A stretch of 64,000 bases of DNA from Gammaproteobacteria bacterium (GTDB lineage Bacteria > Pseudomonadota > Gammaproteobacteria > Ga0077536): contig JAJFJQ010000057.1 of assembly GCA_021773835.1 (NCBI GenBank), forward strand, positions 272,981-336,980, in the 5' to 3' direction. The notes below the pieces were generated by a model. It searched no databases, had not been told where the DNA came from, and saw only the letters and a program-made list of their open reading frames with translations. The position numbers were made by a program, and so were the translations under genes. This document shows positions 51,970 to 59,606 of the stretch, one piece after another (the first letter of the stretch is position 1; each line of letters opens with the position of its first letter).

Positions 51970-53116
51970 GGATATCACCTCGTATTTCTATAGATTTACT
52001 AAACTCCTGGGTTCCAAAATCGTGATCGTAGATAATCCACGGCATATCTGCTTTAGGCATCCTTGCTCGACCAAATTCAACACAACATGAAATGGGCATC
52101 ACCGGAAAGATATGCAAAGGTTTGTCGTTTCCATGATTATTCTTGATATCTACCATAATTTGTCGCACGCACTTCCGGAACGCTGAAAGTTGACTTTTGG
52201 ACTTTACAAAATCGTTATGCGGATGAGCGATTGTCACTTCCCAAACATTTAGGTCACTACCTAGTACGCGACTAATCCGGTCTTCTGCGACGTGGTCACT
52301 TAGTGAAAGCAACAGCACAGGAGTCCCATCGAAACCATCCGGCACACGAACCTCAAATTCGAAAATGTCAGGTTCATCTTGCCATTGCCAACCTTTGGGT
52401 TCACGAGACAACTGATAAGTTTCGACAGATATTTTATCTGTAAGTAATGCGCCAAGCTGGATGAGTAGAGGCTGCGGTGCAAGTGCAAATACCGAGAAAT
52501 GTTTACAAGTGTCCTGATCTATAAGCGGGGCTATTTTCCTCTCATATACTCCGAACAGGTGCGATGATTCAGCGTGCCAGTACTCAGGGCTGCTATCCTT
52601 GAGTTCCGAATTCATGGACAAAACTTCCGGTCTTTCATTGGCTGGATACCAATCGGGAAACATTGCTCCGATACACTCATGGTGTTGAATGGGAGACTTT
52701 TCAGAACCGATATTCGCTCCATATAGAATGACGTGTGTTTTTTTGTTGGCCTCTATGCCAGTGACGATTTCAATGCGACGCTCGTGCTCATTTTTCCAAG
52801 CGATAAGCAACTTTGAAGAATACCTAACACCATTCAAGTCCCCGTCTATTTTCTTGTGACAACCGTGACACATCAGCATCAAATTACTAATATCATTGAG
52901 GCGGTTGGTGTTGAACTTAAATGGCCCCCAGCCCCGTGGGCCATTCTCAGAGAACGAATAAATATGTGCTTTTTGCGCCAAATTCACCGACTCTTGAGTC
53001 ACCGAAGATTTGTATAGCATGTTGTTGCAACCACTAAACTGACACCGTCCCGCCGCGCGCCCCCAAAGTTCGCGCTCCGTTGCTATACCAATATATCGGG
53101 TGACTTCTGCAACCAT
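51959..53116 (-). CDS. cap5: CBASS effector: HNH nuclease with SAVED sensor (Cap5)
   Basis: The 385 residues begin with an HNH endonuclease domain: zinc cysteines C25, C30, C83 and C86, and AHIYSF with H51, NLMLMC with N78, and CHKKID. The C-terminal about 250 residues form a SAVED domain (HFSVFALAPQPLLIQLGALL; FPVMPISCCVEFGRARM), which binds cyclic nucleotides. Binding causes oligomerisation and DNA degradation, killing the infected cell before phage release. It is first in the cap5, CD-NTase, E2 operon. Confidence 0.92.
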   Translation of the reverse strand: MVAEVTRYIGIATERELWGRAAGRCQFSGCNNMLYKSSVTQESVNLAQKAHIYSFSENGPRGWGPFKFNTNRLNDISNLMLMCHGCHKKIDGDLNGVRYSSKLLIAWKNEHERRIEIVTGIEANKKTHVILYGANIGSEKSPIQHHECIGAMFPDWYPANERPEVLSMNSELKDSSPEYWHAESSHLFGVYERKIAPLIDQDTCKHFSVFALAPQPLLIQLGALLTDKISVETYQLSREPKGWQWQDEPDIFEFEVRVPDGFDGTPVLLLSLSDHVAEDRISRVLGSDLNVWEVTIAHPHNDFVKSKSQLSAFRKCVRQIMVDIKNNHGNDKPLHIFPVMPISCCVEFGRARMPKADMPWIIYDHDFGTQEFSKSIEIRGDIHVR

Positions 53117-53192
53117 TTCGACTCCAATCTAAAATTTTTCGAGCTAGGGAAGCGAACGCATATTGCTCATCTCCCATAAGATTTGCTTAAAG

Positions 53193-53366
53193 CTATTTTT
53201 CCTTTCTGACCCCTTTAAATGGCTTCTTATCTGATGTCTTTACATCCATAAAACGCCCCGTATCTGCATCACGTTTAACGTAATTGCCTGACGGCGTTTT
53301 CGTTTGCGTTCTGTTGCGAACCGCTCCATTTCTGTGTCCGTCGCCTTTTGGGGGATTTGTAGCCAT
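53193..53366 (-). CDS. Small basic protein of defence regions, 57 residues
   Basis: The frame at 53366-53193 reads MATNPPKGDGHRNGAVRNR at the N-terminus and ends with GRFMDVKTSDKKPFKGVRKE. It is very basic, with no membrane segment. The pattern GAVRNRTQ, YVKRD-TGRFMDVK and PFKGVRKE is one I associate with a widespread small hypothetical protein. Its position 76 bases upstream of cap5 in the same direction suggests it is read with the CBASS operon. Function unknown. Confidence 0.7.
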   Translation of the reverse strand: MATNPPKGDGHRNGAVRNRTQTKTPSGNYVKRDADTGRFMDVKTSDKKPFKGVRKEK

Positions 53367-53384
53367 ATCATTTTTCCATTCTGC

Positions 53385-53404
53385 TTAATTTAATCTGTTT
53401 TATC
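53385..53404. promoter_or_regulatory. Shared defence motif, copy upstream of the 57-aa/CBASS operon
   Basis: TTAATTTAATCTG followed by TTTTATC agrees at 17 of 20 positions with 54041-54060. It lies 18 bases upstream of the 57-aa start codon in the promoter/leader region. Confidence 0.45.
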
Positions 53405-53459
53405 AGACAGTTTAAAAAATGCCGCGACTGCGACTTGTAGATGAAGTTATCATAGAATT

Positions 53460-53482
53460 CTGCTTAACACAAGCAGTTTTTT
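53460..53482 (+). terminator. Hairpin with T-run just past the STAS gene end
   Basis: CTGCTT and AAGCAG with a 5-nt loop and six Ts, oriented as a plus-strand terminator. No plus-strand gene precedes it, so its role is unclear; in the minus direction it is a plain hairpin after the STAS gene. Confidence 0.45.
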
Positions 53483-53487
53483 CTGAT

Positions 53488-54036
53488 TTATTTGATGGCC
53501 GTATATACGAATTCCATACCGCCTGATTCAGCAGCTTGTTTAGTACCTAAAACCAAGCCCAAAGAATGTAGTTTCTTTAGCTTTGCACTGGCGTTCTGAG
53601 CCGATACCCCCAATACTTCAGCAACCTTCGCCGTGGTAACAGCTCCCTCCTTCATAACGAGGTCAAGCAAGTCTTTGGAGCCATCACTAATCTCGTTCCC
53701 TATTAGCTCATAACCGTCTGACGAAAATACAATCATTGAGAATCCTTTAGCCTTGGCAGCATAATCCCAATTATCCATGAGGTCTCTGGATGCAAAATCT
53801 TGCAAATAGAAACCCTTTTCGCCACTTCTTGATTTAGCCAAAGAGACGACGCTTTCTCTAGGAAACGACGCATCAGTTCTTGTCACTCCCTCCAGCGATA
53901 TTCCGACCACTTTGCTTGATGGGTGCGCATCAAGCTCAGAAAGGAGTTTTTGATAAATCTCACGCCCTTCGGTATTTCCAAAGGCCGTTGCACTTCCAAC
54001 AAGATCATAAAGCTTAAGCACGAAATTCTCTTTCAT
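53488..54036 (-). CDS. STAS-like (DUF4325-type) protein with C-terminal HTH
   Basis: The 182 residues have an N-terminal STAS-like region (KVVGISLEGVTRTDASFPRE, in the place where STAS proteins carry their phosphorylation loop) and a C-terminal winged-helix segment (VTTAKVAEVLGVSAQNASAK, then KLHSLGLVLG). It follows the GHKL ATPase gene by 28 bases. Pairs of a GHKL ATPase and a STAS protein work as partner switches in sigma-factor control, but here both members carry DNA-binding-type domains. I infer a regulator linked to the flanking defence operons. Confidence 0.75.
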   Translation of the reverse strand: MKENFVLKLYDLVGSATAFGNTEGREIYQKLLSELDAHPSSKVVGISLEGVTRTDASFPRESVVSLAKSRSGEKGFYLQDFASRDLMDNWDYAAKAKGFSMIVFSSDGYELIGNEISDGSKDLLDLVMKEGAVTTAKVAEVLGVSAQNASAKLKKLHSLGLVLGTKQAAESGGMEFVYTAIK

Positions 54037-54040
54037 CCGG

Positions 54041-54060
54041 TTAATTTAACCTGATTAATC
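54041..54060. promoter_or_regulatory. Shared defence motif and palindrome upstream of the STAS gene
   Basis: TTAATTTAACCTG followed by ATTAATC matches the motif at 53385. It overlaps a perfect 13-bp palindrome GGTTAATTTAACC (54039-54051) and GATTAATC (54053-54060), between the GHKL gene end and the STAS gene start. The palindromes support a protein-binding site. Confidence 0.45.
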
Positions 54061-54064
54061 CGAA

Positions 54065-55150
54065 TCAGTCAACAAAGAAGTCAAAACAGAGGTGAGTTCC
54101 GTGAATCGTCGGAAGATCAATTTGTTGCTCAATATCGTGCAATTGCCCGTTGACGTACTCAAAGGAAATCGAAAAGCTGCTTTGCCTTACTGAAAGGCGA
54201 GCATCGAATTTAATCGCCTGTTCACGGCTGCTTTTAAATCCAAGCCCTCGTCCTAAACCGTGACGGCTTATTTCACCTTTTGTTAGGACAGCGGAAACGA
54301 GTTTCATGTCAAAATCTTTACCATTGTGCATTTTATGAAGTTCAGGGTAATGCTTTTCCAACGACGGCTTCAACGTCGCGATTATGCCTAACCCGCTATC
54401 AGAGACAACCGTTTGTATATGATTTCTCCTACCACCGTACTTTTGAAGTGCAGCGAACCCTTGCAGTGGAGAATTACTATGTTCAGAAATATTTCCGATT
54501 AGCTCACCAAAAACAGTGGAGGCAGCGGCTTCATATTTGCTGTCTGACTGTTGAACAAAACGGTTTGTTAGCTGATTGATCAACTCTTTATCTTCTGTTT
54601 CTGGATCAACCCCGCCAAACTCGACAACCGCTTGACTGTTACCTTTATAGATGTGTGCTCTTGAGACTGAAGGCCTTTGAGGTAACACCTCTACACGCTT
54701 ATCTAAATGGTCGATGAAGCCAATTCGATCAAAGTATCCCAATGTCGATTTACAGTCATTGAAGTCAATAGTCACCGCTCTTCCTACATGAGCGAGCTGA
54801 TTACATAGCGCAAGGAATCTGGCCGCGGCATCCAACAGGATGTTGCACTTTTCGGGAACTACGAACACAACAGAAGGGCAATCAAGGTCTAGTGGTGAAC
54901 CGGCACTGGCAAGCGATCTTTCAAAAGCATTGCAGTCCATCCATTGATCTTGCTCAAACTGGACTCGAAGTTCTGGAGGCGTCGATAAAAACCAACAAAA
55001 GTTATCATTCTGCGAAAAACAATCAGTATTCTTGTGCAGGAACGAATTTACCGCCTTTCGTTCCTCTCCAATTTTTTTGGCTATTTCCTTACCTTTTAGC
55101 CCCGGGCTTTCTTTCAATACACGCTCGATTTTGTCCTTCATATCTAACAT
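54065..55150 (-). CDS. HTH-GHKL ATPase with internal STAS-like segment
   Basis: The ATG at 55150 is preferred over a GTG at 55165. Of 361 residues, about 5-60 form a winged helix (LKGKEIAKKIGEERKAVNSF). About 90-150 resemble a STAS-like fold (VVFVVPEKCN, VTIDFNDCKSTLGYFDRIGF). The C-terminal GHKL ATPase has the N-box ELIGNISEHS (E216, N220, H224), DSGLG (251-255) and the glycine-rich lid GLGRGLG (298-304). There is no histidine-kinase phospho-acceptor domain or transmembrane segment. It may bind or phosphorylate the STAS-HTH protein encoded next. No established name is known to me. Confidence 0.78.
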   Translation of the reverse strand: MLDMKDKIERVLKESPGLKGKEIAKKIGEERKAVNSFLHKNTDCFSQNDNFCWFLSTPPELRVQFEQDQWMDCNAFERSLASAGSPLDLDCPSVVFVVPEKCNILLDAAARFLALCNQLAHVGRAVTIDFNDCKSTLGYFDRIGFIDHLDKRVEVLPQRPSVSRAHIYKGNSQAVVEFGGVDPETEDKELINQLTNRFVQQSDSKYEAAASTVFGELIGNISEHSNSPLQGFAALQKYGGRRNHIQTVVSDSGLGIIATLKPSLEKHYPELHKMHNGKDFDMKLVSAVLTKGEISRHGLGRGLGFKSSREQAIKFDARLSVRQSSFSISFEYVNGQLHDIEQQIDLPTIHGTHLCFDFFVD

Positions 55151-55207
55151 TTGCACCTGAGCCACTCTATAGACAAGCTAAAATATTCCTGTTGTCTATT
55201 TATCCTC

Positions 55208-58200
55208 TTAAATATCTACCATACGCTGCATGCTCTGCATCAACGATGCCTTGAAAGCCTCATCACCAGCAAACAACTTATAAAACTCAAGATCGTCTTT
55301 GCGTCGCTGCAACATGATTTCTTTAAAAAGCTTTTCAAATGCGAGGTGCTGATTATGAGGATCTGGGTTGTCTTTGTATTTATCCTTGTAATCGGGATGA
55401 GCCTTTATCGATTCAGCCATACTGAGTAATCGAACCCTTTGCTCTTCTGGTGTAGCACTCCAGCCTTGGAACCATCGTTCATTAAATGTTCGAACGATTT
55501 CATCTAAAGGGTCTAGCTCCTTATCGCCTCCATGAGCACCACGCGGATTAGGATTTTGTGGATCAAGCTCGGTGTCGGATTCATCCAGTCCAATTGGATG
55601 ATTAAGCTTAACGCGCTGTAGCCCATAAGTGCTTAAATCAACTGAATCCAGTAACTCATCGAGTAGTTCAGCATCGGGATCAGTTACCTTGAGCTTGGGT
55701 ATAAGGAACTTTAAGAACCAGAATAGTTTTTCCCACACCACCATTTCATACGGCATGATCGCAGCCATCTGGCCGTATATTTTTACGAATTGCTTTGCCT
55801 TGATCTTAAAGTCCGCCTTTTCATCGTTCTCAAGTTCAAGGTCGGTATTAAATCGTGCTGCTGCTATATCAATTATGGGGCTGAGTGTTTGCGCATCTTC
55901 CTCGGCAAAATAGCGCTGAACAAAATTCTCTACTTCAGACCACTCATAAACCCCCACATCATCCATCTGGTCTTTGAGTTCGTGCAGAACATTTATGTCA
56001 GTTGCCTCTGAAAGCGAGGTGGCGGTATAAAAAGGATCGAAAGCGGTTTTAATGTCCTCTACAGTATTGAAGAAATCCAAAACAAATAGGTCTTCAGTCT
56101 TTTTCCCTAATGTTGGAGCGGAACGATTTAACCGTGACAAAGCCTGAACACAAAGAACACCAGCAAGCTTCTTGTCTACATACATGGAGCATAACTTAGG
56201 CTGGTCAAAGCCCGTCAAATACTTATTAGCAACTACGAGCAGTCGGTACTCATCTTCGTTTACGCCTTTAGGTTTCACCTCGCCAATATAGTTCTTATCA
56301 AACATTTCTTTGGTATCGTTATCTGAGAAACCGTTGATCCCTGCCTCTGTATATTCGATGCCATCCACTTCCTTTGTCCCAGAAAATGCCACAAGCGCTT
56401 TGAATGGATTTCCGTGGGCTTCTAGCACTCGTGCAATCGCCTTGTGATAACGAATAGCTGTCTCTATATTTTGAGTAACCACCATTCCCTTGGCTTTTCC
56501 TCTGAGCTTCTTGGCATTCACAACCTGCGGAATAAAATGTTCCAGCATAATTTCTGCTTTTGTATCGATGGTTCGTTGTGAACGCTCGACATACGCTCTA
56601 AGCTTTTTCTGCGCTTTTTTAGTGTCGAATTCAGGGTTATCTGCAATTGATTTCTCAATCTCATAGTAACTCTTGTAAGTGGTGTAGTTCGAAAGAACAT
56701 CGAGAATAAAGCCCTCTTCAATAGCTTGTTTCATGGAGTACAGATGGAATGGCTGGAATGATCCATCAGCCTGTCGCACTCCGAATTTTTCTAAAGTGTT
56801 GTTTTTAGGGGTAGCCGTGAAAGCAAGATAAGAAGCATTACCGCGCATTTTGCGCGATTTCATCGCATTGAGAATCTTGTCCTGCGCATCCTCTTCCTCT
56901 TCTTCATTTTTTCCCATGGCACGATTCATGTTGTCGTGTGCAGAGCCGGATTGGGAACTGTGTGCTTCATCGATAATCACCGCGAAGCTTTTTTCGCTGA
57001 GGTCTGATATACCATCGATGATGAAGGGGAATTTCTGAATAGTGGTGATAATAATCTTCTTGCCGTTTTCTAGGGCTGACTTTAGCTCAGAAGATTTATG
57101 CGCAGGCGCTACGATGTTTTTAACTTCAGAAAACTCTTTGATATTGTCACGAAGCTGCCTATCAAGAAGCCGTCTATCTGTAACGACAATAACCGAGTCG
57201 AATAATGGCTGGTCAAGCCCTTTGCTGCCATGAACACCATCTTTGGCCGGATAAGTTTCAATGAGCTGGTACGCCGCCCAAGTAATTGAATTAGATTTAC
57301 CAGAACCTGCGGAATGTTGGATCAGATAGGTCTGACCGACTCCATGTTCAGAAGCATGGGAAACAAGCATTCGCACTACGTCCAACTGCTGATAACGAGG
57401 GAAGAATAGAGTGCGTTTTTTTAGTTGATCCTTGCTTGATCCATCTAACCGAACGAAATGCTGAATAATGTTAGCGAGGCTTTCCTTGGCGAAAACTTCC
57501 TCCCATAGATAAGCAGTTTTGTGTCCGTTGGGATTGGGGGGATTACCTTGTCCGTGGTTGTAGCCTTTATTGAACGGCAAAAAGAATGTGCCTTTCCCAG
57601 CCAACCTTGTGGTCATAAAGACTTCATCGGTATCGACTGCCATGTGAACAAGGCAGCGACCGAAATTAAGCAATGGCTGATTTATGTCTCTGTCTTCGCG
57701 ATATTGCTTTTGACCATGATAACGAGCCGTTTGTCCCGTCCATGCGTTTTTCAGTTCCAGCGTTATTAACGGTATTCCATTTATAAACAACACCATGTCA
57801 ATTTCTTGTAAGGTGTTGGCGATAGAGTATCGAACTTGCCGAGTACAGCTAAAGATATTGTCCTCAAAGTTCTGTTTTACCTTCTCACTACTGCTCGCCA
57901 GTGGGGCTGGGTACATTAAATTGAAATGGGCGTCGTCAACGCTAAGACCTTTCTTGAGCAGATGCAAAATGCCGTGTCTTTTAATCAGGCGATCAAAACG
58001 CTCCAACAGTTTACGCTGCCAATCGTTGGGACTAATGCGTTTTATTTTCTCAAGCTCGTCTTCCTGAGTACTATTGATGAATTGCCAAAAAAGTTTCTCG
58101 TCTACAGCATATTGGGCATTAAAGTCAGTCGGTAAGCCAAGCGTAAAACCATTGTTGGCTACCACATAGTCGGCAGGCGTCTCAGCAACGCCTTCGGGCG

Positions 58201-58279
58201 ATAAAGACTCGATACTGTTTCCGGTTAGCGTACGCTGAATTGCGGCCTCCAATGCTTGTTCGTTTGTTTGACTAACCAT
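55208..58279 (-). CDS. hsdR: Type I restriction enzyme R subunit
   Basis: The 1023-residue subunit cuts DNA after ATP-driven translocation. The N-terminal PD-(D/E)xK nuclease has DMVLFINGIP and LELKNAW (E175, K177). The SF2 motor has Walker A AGSGKS near 325, DEAHSSQSG and a second RecA-like domain (VTQNIETAIRYHK, YLTGFDQPKL, ALSRLNR). A helical C-terminal domain binds the methylase. AAGGAG precedes the ATG. It is third after hsdM and hsdS, 13 bases downstream of hsdS. Confidence 0.95.
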   Translation of the reverse strand: MVSQTNEQALEAAIQRTLTGNSIESLSPEGVAETPADYVVANNGFTLGLPTDFNAQYAVDEKLFWQFINSTQEDELEKIKRISPNDWQRKLLERFDRLIKRHGILHLLKKGLSVDDAHFNLMYPAPLASSSEKVKQNFEDNIFSCTRQVRYSIANTLQEIDMVLFINGIPLITLELKNAWTGQTARYHGQKQYREDRDINQPLLNFGRCLVHMAVDTDEVFMTTRLAGKGTFFLPFNKGYNHGQGNPPNPNGHKTAYLWEEVFAKESLANIIQHFVRLDGSSKDQLKKRTLFFPRYQQLDVVRMLVSHASEHGVGQTYLIQHSAGSGKSNSITWAAYQLIETYPAKDGVHGSKGLDQPLFDSVIVVTDRRLLDRQLRDNIKEFSEVKNIVAPAHKSSELKSALENGKKIIITTIQKFPFIIDGISDLSEKSFAVIIDEAHSSQSGSAHDNMNRAMGKNEEEEEDAQDKILNAMKSRKMRGNASYLAFTATPKNNTLEKFGVRQADGSFQPFHLYSMKQAIEEGFILDVLSNYTTYKSYYEIEKSIADNPEFDTKKAQKKLRAYVERSQRTIDTKAEIMLEHFIPQVVNAKKLRGKAKGMVVTQNIETAIRYHKAIARVLEAHGNPFKALVAFSGTKEVDGIEYTEAGINGFSDNDTKEMFDKNYIGEVKPKGVNEDEYRLLVVANKYLTGFDQPKLCSMYVDKKLAGVLCVQALSRLNRSAPTLGKKTEDLFVLDFFNTVEDIKTAFDPFYTATSLSEATDINVLHELKDQMDDVGVYEWSEVENFVQRYFAEEDAQTLSPIIDIAAARFNTDLELENDEKADFKIKAKQFVKIYGQMAAIMPYEMVVWEKLFWFLKFLIPKLKVTDPDAELLDELLDSVDLSTYGLQRVKLNHPIGLDESDTELDPQNPNPRGAHGGDKELDPLDEIVRTFNERWFQGWSATPEEQRVRLLSMAESIKAHPDYKDKYKDNPDPHNQHLAFEKLFKEIMLQRRKDDLEFYKLFAGDEAFKASLMQSMQRMVDI

Positions 58280-58292
58280 GCTTACTCCTTGC

Positions 58293-59606
58293 CTACGCCA
58301 CTTTGATTTTGCCCGTTACGGCGCTATTGATCAGGGTGGTTTTGTATTCCCTTAGTTTTCCGATTTGTTCTATTTGCAGCTCAATCGAATCATCAATTTT
58401 TTCTGACATATTTTCTAAGTATTCGAATATCTTCATTTGCTCACTCACAGGGGGAAGAGCAACTAAGACATTCTTCAACAGCTCTTGGCTTAGAGATGCT
58501 CGAATCACCAAATTCATCTCTTTTACGAAATATTCCCTCATCATTGCGGCGTTGAAATAGTACTTAGAAAATTCCTTCGTTAACCTTTTACTTGTTGGTC
58601 TAAACCGAATAAGAAAACCTGCGAATGTTGCTTTATCAATTGGATTGAAGCAGATAGACGCAAATCCTATTTCATCAATTGTTTCGGAAGTTCGTGTAAA
58701 AAACACATCTCCAGATCGAACCGAATATAATCTTTGATCGGAAAATGACGACTTCGCTAGCCCATCAACAACTTTGGGAAGCTGACGATTCTTATAAACA
58801 TCCCCATAACTAACAAATGGGTATCCTTCCCCAAAATATTCAGCTCCAGCACTTATGCCATTTTGAGTTCTACCTAGGTATCTAAGCTTTTTCACTTCCC
58901 AATGTTCTGGAATTTGACCAATCCAGTCCGCGCCAGATTCTTTCATTGGCACATTGGGATTTAGGCCTTGGGTAACAACTTGTTGGACAATGATCTGCTT
59001 ACGCTCTTTGAGTAGCGTTATTGTCTTTTCTCTGACGGCGATCGCTTCGTCGATTTGCGCTAACCTATTGTCAAGGAAACTGGCAATTGCGATCTGTTCT
59101 TCATATCTTGGTTGAATTATAGGGATTTCTAATAAATCACTAGGACCGAGCGTCGATCGAACTCCTTGTCCCAAATTGTTATATACGGCATTCAAATACA
59201 AATTATAAAAATAGTAATATGCGTATTTCGGACAGAATTGCTCGTTAATCTCTAATCTAATGTATGCGGGACTCATTATCCCTTGCTCATGCACAATACC
59301 GACACGACTAGTTTTTAGATTCTCAAGATCAATCAACTTAAATACCAAATCATCCTTTTCAAATATTTGATAACTAGCGTAGTCGCGGGGTACCAATCCC
59401 TCTGGGTTGTCTAAGTTATTGTTTACCACTCCCCTAAGCGTAAGAGAAAGTACGTTTCTATATTTGTTTCTTTTGTTGATCAGTTTTAGAACGCGATGTT
59501 TGCGCTTGGCAGGTATAATTAACCAAGTCTCTGGGATCTCTTCCAACCAATCGATGCCGGAAGGTTTGTACGCCTCATATTTAGACATGGTAGGTAGAGC
59601 TTGCAT
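58293..59606 (-). CDS. hsdS: Type I restriction-modification specificity subunit
   Basis: The 437 residues have two target-recognition domains separated by conserved helices. The first half has SGIDWLEEIPETW and the spacer LDNRLAQIDEAIAVREKTITLLKERK; the second starts SGADWIGQIPEHWEVKKLRYL and ends in YLENMSEKIDDSIELQIEQI. The two halves bind the two parts of a split recognition site, which cannot be deduced here. Its ATG overlaps the hsdM stop as TAATG. No recombination repeats or silent hsdS copies are visible nearby. Confidence 0.95.
   Translation of the reverse strand: MQALPTMSKYEAYKPSGIDWLEEIPETWLIIPAKRKHRVLKLINKRNKYRNVLSLTLRGVVNNNLDNPEGLVPRDYASYQIFEKDDLVFKLIDLENLKTSRVGIVHEQGIMSPAYIRLEINEQFCPKYAYYYFYNLYLNAVYNNLGQGVRSTLGPSDLLEIPIIQPRYEEQIAIASFLDNRLAQIDEAIAVREKTITLLKERKQIIVQQVVTQGLNPNVPMKESGADWIGQIPEHWEVKKLRYLGRTQNGISAGAEYFGEGYPFVSYGDVYKNRQLPKVVDGLAKSSFSDQRLYSVRSGDVFFTRTSETIDEIGFASICFNPIDKATFAGFLIRFRPTSKRLTKEFSKYYFNAAMMREYFVKEMNLVIRASLSQELLKNVLVALPPVSEQMKIFEYLENMSEKIDDSIELQIEQIGKLREYKTTLINSAVTGKIKVA

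Noticed and set aside
53418..53525. 35-residue plus-strand frame overlapping the end of the STAS gene
   Set aside because: No ribosome site, and it runs across a hairpin and antisense to a better-supported gene.
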